Source: Halorubrum sp. 2020YC2 (GTDB lineage: Archaea > Halobacteriota > Halobacteria > Halobacteriales > Haloferacaceae). Taken from it: a stretch of DNA of 64,000 nt. Below the pieces are notes generated by a model. It searched no databases and had not been told where the DNA came from. It was given only the letters and a program-made list of their open reading frames with translations. This document shows positions 26,372 through 35,181 of the stretch, one piece after another; positions within the stretch are counted from its first letter, which is position 1; every line of letters begins with the position of its first letter. A program made the position numbers and the translations under genes. The stretch covers positions 124,001 to 188,000 of the forward strand of contig NZ_CP076019.1 of assembly GCF_018623055.1 (NCBI RefSeq), in the 5' to 3' direction.

Positions 26372-28192
26372 ATGGCCGACGACAGCATCGCGGTCGTGGA
26401 CCTCGACCGGTGTCAGCCCGACCGCTGTAACTACGAGTGCATGAAGGACTGCCCGCCCAATCGGACGGGCAAGGAGTGTATCACGAAGCGCGGCGAGGAC
26501 GCGGAGGAGGGCGACCCGGACCAGATCCACATCTCCGAGGAGATCTGTCTGGGCGAGACCTGCGGTATCTGCGTCAACTCCTGCCCGTTCGACGCCATCG
26601 AGATCATCAACCTGCCCTCCGAACTCGACGACGACCCGGTCCACCGCTACGGCGACAACGCGTTCTCGCTGTACGGCCTCCCGACGCCGGAGCCGGGCAG
26701 CGTCACCGGCATCCTCGGCCCGAACGGGATCGGGAAGTCGACCGCGGTCCACGCGCTCGCCGGCGAGATGGTCCCGAACCTCGGCGACTACGCGGCCGAG
26801 GGCGACTGGGAGCGCGTGCTCGACCGCTTCCGCGGCACCGGGATCCAGAACTACCTCGAATCGCTGAAGGAGGGCGACGTGACCGTCGCGCGCAAGCCGC
26901 AGTACGTCGACCAGATCCCGAACCAGTTCGACGGCAACACCCGCGAGCTGCTGGAGCGGACCGACGAGCGCGGCGCGCTCGACGACCTCGTCGACCGGCT
27001 CAACATCCGGCCGGTGATGGACCAGGACATCGACTCCATCTCCGGCGGCGAGCTCCAGCGCGTCGCCATCGCGGCGTGTCTCGCCCGCGACGCCGACTTC
27101 TACTTCCTCGACGAGATCACGCCGTACCTCGACATCGGCCAGCGGATGATCGTCGCCCGGCTCATCCGCGAGCTGGCGGACGACGACGCCGCGGACCGGT
27201 CGATGCTCGTCGTCGAGCACGACCTCGCCATCCTCGACCTGCTGGCGGACACCCTCCACGTCGCGTACGGGGAGCCGGGCGCGTACGGGGTCATCACCGA
27301 CCCCAAGTCGGTCCGCAACGGGATCAACGAGTACCTGAAGGGGTACCTCGACAACGAGAACATGCGGATCCGCCCGTCCGCGATCACCTTCGAGGAGCAC
27401 GCGCCGCGGGTCGCCTCCCGGAGCGAGACGCTGATCGAGTACCCCGACATGCGGAAGTCGTACGGCGACGGCGAGTTCGAGCTGCACGTCGAGGGCGGCG
27501 AGATCAACCGCTCCGAGGTGCTCGGCGTCGTCGGCCCGAACGGGATCGGGAAGTCGACGCTCGCGCAGCTGTTCACGGGCGATCTGGAGCCCAACGAGGG
27601 CGAACTCGACTTCGCGCTCGACATCTCCTACAAGCCGCAGTACATCGACATCGACCAGCACATGCGGGTCGACGCCTTCCTCTCGTCTATCACCGACGAG
27701 TTCGGCTCCTCCTACTGGAACACGGAGATCGCGCAGCCCCTCCAGCTCGACCGCGTGATGGAGCAGAACCTCTCGGACCTCTCGGGCGGGGAGCGGCAGC
27801 GCGTCGCCATCGCGGCTTGCCTCTCCGACGACGCCGACCTCTACCTGCTCGACGAGCCGTCGGCGCACCTCGACGTCGAGCAGCGCGTGCGGGCGACGAC
27901 CGCGATCCGCCGGTACGCCGAGAACCACGACGCGACGGTGATGGTGATCGACCACGACATCTACATGATCGACCTCCTCGCGGACCGCCTGATGGTGTTC
28001 GACGGCGAGCCGGCCGAGCGCGGTCGCGCCGCGCCGCCGCAGGACATGCGAGACGGGATGAACGAGTTTCTCGCGGACCTCGAGATCACCTTCCGCCGCG
28101 ACGAGCGCACGGGCCGCCCCCGGATCAACAAGCCGGGGTCGCAGCTCGACAGCCAGCAGAAGCGCGACGGCGAGTACTACTACTCCGGGTGA
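26372..28192 (+). CDS. ABCE1/Rli1 ribosome-recycling ATPase
   Basis: This 606-residue protein has the N-terminal Fe-S domain with two Cys-rich motifs (CQPDRCNYECMKDCPP and CLGETCGICVNSCPFDAIEI) binding two 4Fe-4S clusters. Two ABC domains follow, each with GPNGIGKST, a signature ISGGELQRVAIAACL or LSGGERQRVAIAACL, and Walker B FYFLDE or LYLLDE. It splits the 70S-like ribosome into subunits after termination. The length and order are exactly those of archaeal ABCE1. The ATG follows the EMC6-like stop by one base. Confidence 0.97.
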   Translation: MADDSIAVVDLDRCQPDRCNYECMKDCPPNRTGKECITKRGEDAEEGDPDQIHISEEICLGETCGICVNSCPFDAIEIINLPSELDDDPVHRYGDNAFSLYGLPTPEPGSVTGILGPNGIGKSTAVHALAGEMVPNLGDYAAEGDWERVLDRFRGTGIQNYLESLKEGDVTVARKPQYVDQIPNQFDGNTRELLERTDERGALDDLVDRLNIRPVMDQDIDSISGGELQRVAIAACLARDADFYFLDEITPYLDIGQRMIVARLIRELADDDAADRSMLVVEHDLAILDLLADTLHVAYGEPGAYGVITDPKSVRNGINEYLKGYLDNENMRIRPSAITFEEHAPRVASRSETLIEYPDMRKSYGDGEFELHVEGGEINRSEVLGVVGPNGIGKSTLAQLFTGDLEPNEGELDFALDISYKPQYIDIDQHMRVDAFLSSITDEFGSSYWNTEIAQPLQLDRVMEQNLSDLSGGERQRVAIAACLSDDADLYLLDEPSAHLDVEQRVRATTAIRRYAENHDATVMVIDHDIYMIDLLADRLMVFDGEPAERGRAAPPQDMRDGMNEFLADLEITFRRDERTGRPRINKPGSQLDSQQKRDGEYYYSG

Positions 28193-28311
28193 GCGGGTGA
28201 CGGCGCGCGCCGGCGGTGCACCCACCCACTCCGCCCGCTCGCGCGGGGCGCGGTCGCGATCCGATCCTCACTATCGAAGCGATTAAGCCCGGAACACGCG
28301 AACCCCGGCGT

Positions 28312-28578
28312 ATGCACCACCTCATCATCCGCGGCGACCCCGACATTCGGAAGGACGCGGTGATCGAGCACGACGGCGAGGAGCTGGTCTGTTTCGGTAT
28401 CAACGTTCAGGGCGGCTGGCACGGTCCGGACGAGCCGCAGCTCTGGTGTACCGTCGGCACGGAGGACGAGCGCGAGGCGTACGACAAACGCGAGTACGTC
28501 CCTCACTGGCTCGACGTCGAAACGGTCGACGCCGAGGACCTCGACGTGATAAAGGCGAAAGGCGAGCTGTCTGTCTGA
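28312..28578 (+). CDS. HAH_0734-like small protein
   Basis: This 88-residue acidic protein begins MHHLIIRGDPDIRKDAVIEHDGEELVCFGINVQGGWHGPDEPQLWCTVG. The fold looks compact and beta-rich, with two Cys and several His but no metal motif. It closely resembles a conserved haloarchaeal family named after HAH_0734 (from memory) with no known activity. GATTAAG at 28281-28287 lies 27 nt before the ATG. It follows abce1 at a distance of 119 nt. Confidence 0.7.
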   Translation: MHHLIIRGDPDIRKDAVIEHDGEELVCFGINVQGGWHGPDEPQLWCTVGTEDEREAYDKREYVPHWLDVETVDAEDLDVIKAKGELSV

Positions 28579-28611
28579 CCGGTCCGAACGAGCGCTTTCC
28601 GCCGGCTCTCC

Positions 28612-29241
28612 TCACTCGTCTACCGGCGGGTCCGCCAGCCACGCCTCGACGGCGCCGGCCATCGCGCCGCGCCGGTGGATCGTCCCCGCCTCGGGGTCGA
28701 CGACCGTGCTCTCCGTGCCGGGCGCCTCCCCGTCGTCGATCACGGCGGCGACCCCGTCGCGGATCCGCTCGTCGAGATCGCTCGGGTCCGTGACGCTGCC
28801 GGTGCCCGAGACGTTGGCGCTCGTCGCGGTGAGCGGGCCGGTCTCGGCCAGCAGCGCCCGCGCGAGGTCGTGGTCCGGCACCCGGATCCCGACGCGGTCG
28901 CGCCCGGCGGTGAGCGCGTCCGGCACCCGGTCGCCGCGCCGGACGACGACCGTCACCGGTCCCGGGAGGAACGCCCGTCCGAAGGCGACGGCCAGCTCCG
29001 TCGGGCGGGTGTAGCGGAGTGCGTCGTCGACGCTCGCGACGCCGAGCGAGAGGGGGTTCGACCGGTCGCGGCCCTTCAGTTCGAAGGCGCGCTCGACGGC
29101 GTCGGCGTCGAGCGCGTCAGCGCCCAGCCCGTACACCGTCTCGGTCGGGTAGACGACGAGGTCACCACGGTCGACGGCGGCGGCCGCCGCGCGCAGCTCG
29201 TCGGATCGGTCCGGTCGGTCGTCGCTCGTGTCGGCTGTCAC
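28612..29241 (-). CDS. L-threonylcarbamoyladenylate synthase (Sua5/YrdC)
   Basis: This 209-residue protein is a YrdC domain with the hallmark YPTETVYGLGADALD near residues 31-45, then FELKGRDRSNPLSLGVAS and the nucleotide-binding region VGIRVPDH, plus TATSANVSGTGS. It makes threonylcarbamoyl-AMP from threonine, bicarbonate and ATP, the first step to the universal t6A modification at tRNA position 37. The C-terminal Sua5 domain is missing, so it is of the short YrdC type. The convergent neighbour is unrelated. Confidence 0.92.
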   Translation of the reverse strand: MTADTSDDRPDRSDELRAAAAAVDRGDLVVYPTETVYGLGADALDADAVERAFELKGRDRSNPLSLGVASVDDALRYTRPTELAVAFGRAFLPGPVTVVVRRGDRVPDALTAGRDRVGIRVPDHDLARALLAETGPLTATSANVSGTGSVTDPSDLDERIRDGVAAVIDDGEAPGTESTVVDPEAGTIHRRGAMAGAVEAWLADPPVDE

Positions 29242-29322
29242 GGGCGACCGTTCGGCGCCGAGTTGAAAAAGGGTGACGTGTGAGCGTGTGAGTTCCGCTC
29301 CGGTCGACGAGCGCGGGTCCGA

Positions 29323-29832
29323 TCAGTCGACGAGGTCGGCGACCGCGTCGCCGATCGCATCGGCGTCGGGGAACTCGGGGTGCTCGTTCGCGACCCACGC
29401 GTACTCGACGGTGCGGTCGGCGTCGAGCAGGAAGACGGCCGGTCGGCTCTCCGTGATCCCGGTCATGCCGTCGATATCCTGTGCGAGGCCGTACTCCTCG
29501 ATGACGCCCGCGCCCGGGTCGGAGAAGATCCGGACGCCGTCGCCGCGGTCAGCGAGCAGGCGCTTGTGGGCGTACGGTGTCGAGACGGAAACGCCGAGCA
29601 CGTCGACGTCGTCGGCCCAGCCGTTGTCGTCGACGGTGTTGTAGAGGTACGTCCCCTGAAAGGCGCCGTCCATCGGGTGGAAAAGCAGGAGCGTCGGCCC
29701 GTCGACGACGTCTGAAAGCGCGCGGTCTTCCCAGTACTCGTCGTTCACGAGCGGGCGGGTGAACTCGGGCGCCGTGTCGCCCTCGTCGACGTGGTCCGTC
29801 TCGGGCAGGGAGACGACGTCGAAGTCGGGCAT
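29323..29832 (-). CDS. redoxin-domain (peroxiredoxin-like) protein
   Basis: This 169-residue thioredoxin-fold protein has the AhpC/TSA-like pattern APEFTRPLVNDEYWEDRALSDVVDGPTLLLFHPMDGAFQGTYLYNTV. The position of the peroxidatic Cys is occupied by a non-cysteine residue (FHPMDGAFQGT where FYPxxFTPxCT is expected), so it is not a classical peroxidase. The ATG at 29832 has a strong Shine-Dalgarno GGAGGTG eight bases upstream and follows the glutaredoxin-like stop by one base, so the start is preferred over a GTG three codons earlier. It likely works with its glutaredoxin partner. Confidence 0.8.
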   Translation of the reverse strand: MPDFDVVSLPETDHVDEGDTAPEFTRPLVNDEYWEDRALSDVVDGPTLLLFHPMDGAFQGTYLYNTVDDNGWADDVDVLGVSVSTPYAHKRLLADRGDGVRIFSDPGAGVIEEYGLAQDIDGMTGITESRPAVFLLDADRTVEYAWVANEHPEFPDADAIGDAVADLVD

Positions 29833-29833
29833 C

Positions 29834-30094
29834 TCAGGCACCTCCCTCGCCGTAGGTCCCTTCGAGGTACTCGACGATGTTCGCGCTCTCGGACATGGTG
29901 ACGCCCGTCTCGCGGTCGACGATGGCCGGCACGCTCCGGGCGCCGGAGACGCGCTTGACGACGTTGCGCTCGGAGTGCATCGGCTCGACGTACCGAGAGC
30001 GGTACTCCACGTCCAACTCGTTCAGCGTCCGGACCACGCGCTCGCAGAACGGACACGCCTGGAGCCGGTACAGGGTGATCTGTGGCTCGCTCAT
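29834..30094 (-). CDS. glutaredoxin-like / GST N-terminal-like protein
   Basis: This 86-residue protein is a thioredoxin-fold disulfide reductase with the active site ACPFCERV near residues 13-20, the cis-Pro in SVPAIVD and the ESANIVEYLEGTYGE end typical of glutathione S-transferase N-domain and glutaredoxin families. Haloarchaea use gamma-glutamylcysteine rather than glutathione, so the thiol partner differs. It is immediately upstream of the redoxin gene (one base apart) in a two-gene operon. Confidence 0.88.
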   Translation of the reverse strand: MSEPQITLYRLQACPFCERVVRTLNELDVEYRSRYVEPMHSERNVVKRVSGARSVPAIVDRETGVTMSESANIVEYLEGTYGEGGA

Positions 30095-30259
30095 GTCCCG
30101 CGATTCGCTCGCGAGACGGGTAATCGTGTCGGCAGCGGCACCCCTCGGCCGCGGCGGGCCTTCGCGGCCGTCGAGACGCGGACCCCGGCGTCGATCGGGG
30201 CGCGTCGAGGGTAGCCGAAGGGAACGCTTTAATCGCGGGGCGACGGATGACAAACGAAT

Positions 30260-31684
30260 ATGGGCTTGTCGTCTAGCGCGCCGGTGGTCGACCTCCTCCA
30301 GCTACCGATGCCGGGCGATAGCGTCGTGACCGTCCTCGGCGCCGTCGCGATCCTCGTGTTGGTCGGGCTCTCGGCGTTCTTCTCCTCGTCCGAGATCGCG
30401 ATGTTCTCGCTGCCGCAACACCGCATCGACAGCCTCGTCGACGAGGGGGTGACGGGGGCGGAGACGATCCGCGACATGAAACAGAACCCGCATCGGCTGC
30501 TGGTGACGATCCTCGTCGGCAACAACATCGTCAACGTGGCGATGACCTCCATCGCCACCGCGCTGTTCGGGATCTACCTCTCGCGGGGCCAGTCGGTGCT
30601 GGCGACGACGTTCGGGATCACGACGCTCGTGCTGATCTTCGGCGAGAGCGCGCCCAAGTCGTACGCCGTCGAGAACACCGAGTCGTGGGCGCTCCGGATC
30701 GCCCGCCCGCTGAAGCTCTCCGAGTACGCGCTGTACCCGCTCGTCGTCCTCTTCGACTACATAGTCAAGGGCGTCAACGCCCTCATCGGCGGCTCGGCCG
30801 CCATCGAGTCGACGTACGTCACCCGCGACGAGATCCAAGACATCATCGAGACGGGCGAGCGCGAGGGGGTAATCGAGGAGGAGGAGCGGGAGATGCTCGA
30901 CCGCATCTTCCGATTTAACAACACCATCGCCAAGGAGGTGATGACGCCGCGGCTCGACGTCACCGCGGTCGCGAAGGAGGACTCCGTCGAGGAGGCGATC
31001 GAGACGTGCATCCAGGCCGACCACGAGCGCGTTCCCGTGTACGAGGGCAACCTCGACAACATCATCGGCGTGGTCACGGTGCGGGATCTGGTCCGCGAGC
31101 TGCGCTACTCCGAGGGGACGCCCTCCTTAGAGCGCGTTGTCAAGCCCACCCTCCACGTTCCCGAGTCGAAGAACGCCGACGAACTGCTCGCGGAGATGCA
31201 GGAGAACCGCCTCCAGATGGTCACCGTTATCGACGAGTTCGGCACTACCGAGGGGATCATCACCTTAGAGGACATGGTCGAGGAGATCGTCGGCGAGATC
31301 CTCGAGGGCGATGAGGAGGCGCCGGTGGAGTTCGTCGAGGAGAACGTCGCGGTCGTCCAAGGCGAGGTGAACATCGACGAGGTCAACGAGATACTCGGCA
31401 TCGACCTCCCGGAGGGCGAGGAGTTCGAGACGCTCGCCGGCTTCGTGTTCAACCGCGCCGGGCGCCTCGTCGAGGAGGGCGAGGAGATCGAGTTCGACCA
31501 GATCCGGATCCGGATCGAGCGCGTCGACAACACCCGGATCATGTCCGCGCGCGTCACCGTCCTCGACGGCGCCGCCGCGGAGGGGGACTCGACCGCGCCG
31601 GTGGAGACGACCGACTCGACGGGCGAGGGGGGGACGGCCGAGGCGGACGGCGACGGCGGACCCGCGCGGAACGACGCGGAGTAA
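30260..31684 (+). CDS. CNNM/HlyC-CorC family membrane protein with CBS domains
   Basis: This 474-residue protein has an N-terminal DUF21/CNNM domain with four hydrophobic stretches (about 15-170), including SAFFSSSEIAMFSL and LVGNNIVNVAMT, then two CBS domains (VMTPRLDVTAVAKEDSVEEAIE; VTVIDEFGTTEGIITLEDMVEEIVGEI) and a C-terminal CorC_HlyC domain. These are putative Mg2+ or Co2+ extruders; transport is not shown for this subgroup. The Glu/Asp-rich tail is halophilic low complexity. A TATA-like CTTTAATC near 30227-30234 lies 28 nt before the ATG. Confidence 0.88.
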   Translation: MGLSSSAPVVDLLQLPMPGDSVVTVLGAVAILVLVGLSAFFSSSEIAMFSLPQHRIDSLVDEGVTGAETIRDMKQNPHRLLVTILVGNNIVNVAMTSIATALFGIYLSRGQSVLATTFGITTLVLIFGESAPKSYAVENTESWALRIARPLKLSEYALYPLVVLFDYIVKGVNALIGGSAAIESTYVTRDEIQDIIETGEREGVIEEEEREMLDRIFRFNNTIAKEVMTPRLDVTAVAKEDSVEEAIETCIQADHERVPVYEGNLDNIIGVVTVRDLVRELRYSEGTPSLERVVKPTLHVPESKNADELLAEMQENRLQMVTVIDEFGTTEGIITLEDMVEEIVGEILEGDEEAPVEFVEENVAVVQGEVNIDEVNEILGIDLPEGEEFETLAGFVFNRAGRLVEEGEEIEFDQIRIRIERVDNTRIMSARVTVLDGAAAEGDSTAPVETTDSTGEGGTAEADGDGGPARNDAE

Positions 31685-31700
31685 GAGGTGGTCGAGGTGC

Positions 31701-32087
31701 GTTTCGGAGACCGGAGCGACTATTTATAAACGGCTGCCGGCGTTTCAGTCGCAAACACGGCCGAAGTCCCAGCCGGTTACTTATAAATAATTGACCGTAG
31801 ATCGGCGGAGACCACCGCCAAAGCCCCAGCCGCGAGGCGCTACGCGGCACGGGCAGCGAGGGACTCCGTCCCTCTGGCAACCGGGCTTCGCCCGGTGACA
31901 GCCGGCGGCGAAGCCGCCGGCGACTGCCCCTTTGAGTCCCGCCCCGCCCAGCACCGCCCCGCACCTCACGCCTCCCCAGCCTCGTCGCTCGCTTCGCTCG
32001 CGACTCCCTCGCGCGTGCGACTCGCGGCCACCGGTGGCGGCCGCTCGTCGGCACGCGCCACCGCACAGCGTTCATTTATAAGTAATC
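31701..32087 (-). repeat. dispersed structured non-coding element, copy B
   Basis: This copy reads on the minus strand, between two convergent genes. The core runs from GCGGTGG (complement of 32058-32064) to GGGGCTTTGGCGGTG (complement of 31813-31827). TTACTTATAAAT lies just before the 5' end (32074-32087). Stem 1 pairs 32051-32058 with 32011-32018. The 3' module carries three stacked hairpins (31902-31920 with a GAAG/CTTC loop; 31880-31896; about 31857-31878) in place of the long 13-bp stem of copy A. The 3' extension with TTATTTATAAGTAA and CCGAAAC (complement 31701-31707) matches copy A. Confidence 0.87.
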
Positions 32088-32155
32088 GTCGCGGTCGGTC
32101 TCGTCTCGGAAAGGCGTCGTCCACAACTCGACCGTCCGTATGGCGCGTTGTGATT

Positions 32156-32887
32156 TTAAACCGCGTAGGCGCGGGCGGCGGCCACGAGCGCCTTCCGGTA
32201 GTCGCTCTCGGAGGGGTCGTGGCCGAGGTCGAGGAACCTGTCTTTGAACGCGTCGACGTCGACGGCGTCGGTGTCGCTGCCGGCCGCGCGCGCGAGGTCG
32301 TAGATGCGGTGGTCGAGGCCGGCGATGTCGTGGCGCTCGACGAGGGCGAGCGCGAACGCGGCGTTGACGGCCGTTATCTCCGGGTCGGCGCCCGCCGTCA
32401 CCGGGGGCGAGCCGGTGCGCGACACGTCGGGTCGGTCCGCGACCGCGGCCGCGAGCGTCGATTCGAGGAAGCCGAGGAGCTTGTCCGCGGGCGCCACCGA
32501 GAGCGTGATGTCGTCGGCGTATATGTCCTTCATGTGGTTCGCGATCTGGTAGCAGTGCGCGAGCTTGCGGCGCTCGACCTTCTCGCCGGAGAGGCCGAGG
32601 TACAGCGCCTCCTCCGTCGACTGGAGGTGGGAGGGGTGGCCCTCCTCGTAGCGCGCCATGTGCGCCAGCTCGTGGATCGCCAGCTCGCGCGCCATCGCGC
32701 TCGTGGCGGCCCGCCGCGAGACGTTCAGGACGTGGTGGTCGTCGTAGTGGCCGGCCCAGGTCCGCTCGTCGGGGTCCTCGCGGACCACGACGCGGACCGG
32801 CGCCTCCACGGAGCGCTCTGTCTCGAAGAGGTCCGCGGCGCCGAGAAACGGGTCGGGGGGAACGTCCCCCTGTACGCGAAGATCCAT
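32156..32887 (-). CDS. metalloprotease-like protein (DUF5781-like) with HExxH
   Basis: This 243-residue protein has RELAIHELAHMARYEEGHPSHLQ, an HExxH motif with a nearby Glu and His as in zincin peptidases, after a beta-rich N-terminal domain (VRVVVREDPDERTWAGHYDDHHVLNVS). The C-terminal half is helical. It resembles a haloarchaeal family (DUF5781 by memory). An ATG five codons earlier is possible; a TATA-like CTTACC about 26 nt from 32887 supports the shorter form. A zinc-dependent peptidase role is inferred from the motif only. Confidence 0.72.
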   Translation of the reverse strand: MDLRVQGDVPPDPFLGAADLFETERSVEAPVRVVVREDPDERTWAGHYDDHHVLNVSRRAATSAMARELAIHELAHMARYEEGHPSHLQSTEEALYLGLSGEKVERRKLAHCYQIANHMKDIYADDITLSVAPADKLLGFLESTLAAAVADRPDVSRTGSPPVTAGADPEITAVNAAFALALVERHDIAGLDHRIYDLARAAGSDTDAVDVDAFKDRFLDLGHDPSESDYRKALVAAARAYAV

Positions 32888-33057
32888 GCGTACGTTTGGC
32901 ACGGGAGCGGGCGGTAAGTCTCTTGCGCTCGTGGAGCCCGGCTCACCGACGCTCGGCTCGGCGGCCCGGGGCCGGCGGGGCGGCGTCGCCGCACCGGCGC
33001 CTCGGCTCGCCCCGAGACCGGCGTACGCTTTTGAGTCTCGCGGTCGAACTCCGACCC

Positions 33058-34086
33058 ATGCGCGTCTACGCGGCCTACGACGACGGGCTCCGGATCGTCG
33101 ACCCCGCGAGCGGCGCGGCGGAGACGCGTCTCTCCGGCCAGCGCGTCGAGTGCCTCTCCGCCGCGCACCCCGGCCTCCCGGCGGACGAGGCCGGGGAGGG
33201 AGACGCGGCCGCCGGCCCCCGCGTCCTCGCGGGGACGGCCGACGCGGGGCTGTTCCGCTCCGTCGACGGCGGGAACCGGTTCGCGTGCGTGGCGGCCGCG
33301 ACGCTCGGCCCCGAGGGGGCCGGGCCGGACGCGGTGACCGCGGTCGCGACCAGTCCGCACGACCCCGCGGTCGTCTGGATCGGCACGGAGCCGTCGCGGG
33401 CGTACCGCTCCGCGGACGGCGGCGGGACGGCCGAGCGCGTCGGCGGACTGACCGCCGTCCCGTCCGCGTCCGAGTGGTCGTTCCCGCCCCGTCCCGACAC
33501 CCACCACGTCCGGTGGATCGAGCCGTCGCCGGCCGACCCGGGGCGGTTGCTCCTCGGGATCGAGGCGGGCGCGCTCGTCGTGACGCCCGACGGCGGCGAG
33601 ACGTGGACCGACCGGCCGGCCGGGTCGCGCCGCGACACGCACGCGATGGCCACGCATCCCGACGCGCCCGACCGGGTCTACGCCGCCGCCGGCGACGGCT
33701 TCGCGGAGAGCGACGACCGCGGGGAGTCGTGGCGCGTCCGCGACGGGGGACTCGACCACGGCTACGTCTGGGGGCTCGCGGTCGACCCCGGCGACCCCGA
33801 CACGGCGCTCGTCAGCGCGGCCGAGGACGCGACGGCCGCTCACCGCCGCGGCGAGGCGTACCTGTACCGCTACCGCCGCGACGGGGGATTCGATCGGCTC
33901 GACGGCAGCGGGTTCCCGACCGGCGAGGGCACGCACCGCGCGGCCTTGGCGTCCGGGGAGTCCGACGGAGAGGTCTGGGCGCTCTCGAACCGCGGACTCT
34001 ACGTCACCCGCGACGCGGGTGACTCCTTCGAGCAGGTCCCGGTCGACCTCCCCGACCGGGCGGCCCGGGCGCTGGCGGTCGCCTGA
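33058..34086 (+). CDS. BNR/WD40-type beta-propeller protein
   Basis: This 342-residue protein shows repeating blades with the Asp-box type SVDGGNRF, SADGGGTAE, TPDGGETW, SDDRGESW and TRDAGDSF (S/T-x-D-x-G-x-x-W/F). Each blade also has a VxWIGT/VYAAAGD-type strand. It is a five- to seven-bladed propeller of the sialidase/BNR-like family common in haloarchaea. No signal peptide is obvious, so it may be cytoplasmic. The ATG at 33058 has CTTTTG about 28 nt upstream. The binding partner is unknown. Confidence 0.8.
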   Translation: MRVYAAYDDGLRIVDPASGAAETRLSGQRVECLSAAHPGLPADEAGEGDAAAGPRVLAGTADAGLFRSVDGGNRFACVAAATLGPEGAGPDAVTAVATSPHDPAVVWIGTEPSRAYRSADGGGTAERVGGLTAVPSASEWSFPPRPDTHHVRWIEPSPADPGRLLLGIEAGALVVTPDGGETWTDRPAGSRRDTHAMATHPDAPDRVYAAAGDGFAESDDRGESWRVRDGGLDHGYVWGLAVDPGDPDTALVSAAEDATAAHRRGEAYLYRYRRDGGFDRLDGSGFPTGEGTHRAALASGESDGEVWALSNRGLYVTRDAGDSFEQVPVDLPDRAARALAVA

Positions 34087-34129
34087 GTCGGGAGGGAGAG
34101 CGGACGGGAACCGAGCGCGGCCGGTCGCG

Positions 34130-34852
34130 TCAGTTCCGGACCGCGCCGACGATCAGGTAGACGACGGGCGTGTCGAGGGCGGCGATCGCGAGCTTGAGGA
34201 GGTACTGGCCCAGTCCGAGCGCGAGCAGCGCCGGCGGCTCGAACGCGATCCCGACGCCGAACAGGGTCGGCGCCGCGTAGAAGGCGACGCCGACGAAAAT
34301 GACGGTGTCGATGGCCTGGCTCGTCGCCGTCGACGCGATGTTGCGGAGCCACAGCATCCCCTCGCCGGTGCGCTCGCGGATCGCGTGGAAGACGAACACG
34401 TCCCAGTTCTGACTGACGACGTACGCCAGCAGGCTCCCGGCGACGATGTTCGCCGCCGGCCCGAGCGCGGTCTGGAAGGCGGCCGACACCCCGGGGTCGT
34501 CCCCGGGCGCCGCGAGCGTCGACCACACCAGCGCCAACACGAGGAAGTTCGCGAGGAACGCGACGTTGACGACGACCTGCGTCGCCCGCCGGCCGTACAG
34601 CTCCGCGTAGCAGTCGGAGGCGAGGAACGTGAGCGCGTACGCCAGCGCGGCGCCCGGGAGCATGATCTCCGGGCCGACGACCGGCAGCGCGAACGGGAGC
34701 GGCAGCGCGAGCACCTTCGCGGCGGTGAGCTGCGAGGTCGCGAGCGCGACCGTGAACAGGGTGATCAGCGCGACCGCCGCGACCGCCGACCGGTCCAGCG
34801 GGTCGGTCCGGAACGGACCGCCCTGACCGCCGGCTGCCGTCCGGCTACTCAT
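34130..34852 (-). CDS. queuosine precursor transporter (YhhQ/QPTR-like)
   Basis: This 240-residue membrane protein has about six helices, with LATSQLTAAKVLALPLPF, ALAYALTFLASDCYAELYGRRATQVVV and IASTATSQAIDTVIFVGVAF, the characteristic motifs of YhhQ. The family takes up queuosine precursors such as preQ0 or preQ1. In haloarchaea the end product is archaeosine at G15 of tRNA. The ribbon-helix-helix gene upstream overlaps it by eight bases. A PTPS relative (candidate pathway enzyme) lies at 55.6 kb but is frameshifted. Confidence 0.88.
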   Translation of the reverse strand: MSSRTAAGGQGGPFRTDPLDRSAVAAVALITLFTVALATSQLTAAKVLALPLPFALPVVGPEIMLPGAALAYALTFLASDCYAELYGRRATQVVVNVAFLANFLVLALVWSTLAAPGDDPGVSAAFQTALGPAANIVAGSLLAYVVSQNWDVFVFHAIRERTGEGMLWLRNIASTATSQAIDTVIFVGVAFYAAPTLFGVGIAFEPPALLALGLGQYLLKLAIAALDTPVVYLIVGAVRN

Positions 34853-35060
34853 CGCTCCCCCCTCCCGATCCGGCCGCGGTCGACGGCCCCTCGTCGTCGA
34901 GCCGGTCGTGGCGGGCGTCGATCTCGTCGAGCAGGTCGAGGTTCTTGCGGATCGAGGCGCGCACCGCGTCGCTCCGGTTCACGAACTTCCCGTCGTCACC
35001 GACGTGCTCGTCGAGGTCGGCCAGCAGCTCCGCCGGGATCTCGACGCTTATCTTCGGCAT
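34845..35060 (-). CDS. ribbon-helix-helix regulator
   Basis: This 71-residue protein begins MPKISVEIPAELLADLDEHVGDDGKFVNRSDAVRASIRKNLDLLDEI, a standard CopG/MetJ-type ribbon-helix-helix with the antiparallel strand KISVEI that contacts DNA and two helices. The acidic tail is low complexity. Its end overlaps the queuosine precursor transporter gene, so it probably regulates or is co-expressed with it. The operator is not identified. Confidence 0.85.
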   Translation of the reverse strand: MPKISVEIPAELLADLDEHVGDDGKFVNRSDAVRASIRKNLDLLDEIDARHDRLDDEGPSTAAGSGGGSDE

Positions 35061-35181
35061 ACTCGCGTCGTGGACGCCGGCCGGGCATGAACGTTATTAT
35101 CTGAGGATTATCGAGGGACTCTCTCGATGCTCGGAACGGTTGTGTGTCGCTCCTGTCGCTCCCGTCCCGCCGGCTCCGAAC

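Noticed and set aside
26324-28225. Long open frames opposite and in other frames of abce1 (633 and 587 residues)
   Set aside because: They are Arg/Ala/Val-rich shadows that arise in very GC-rich DNA. ABCE1 is unambiguous with all its motifs.
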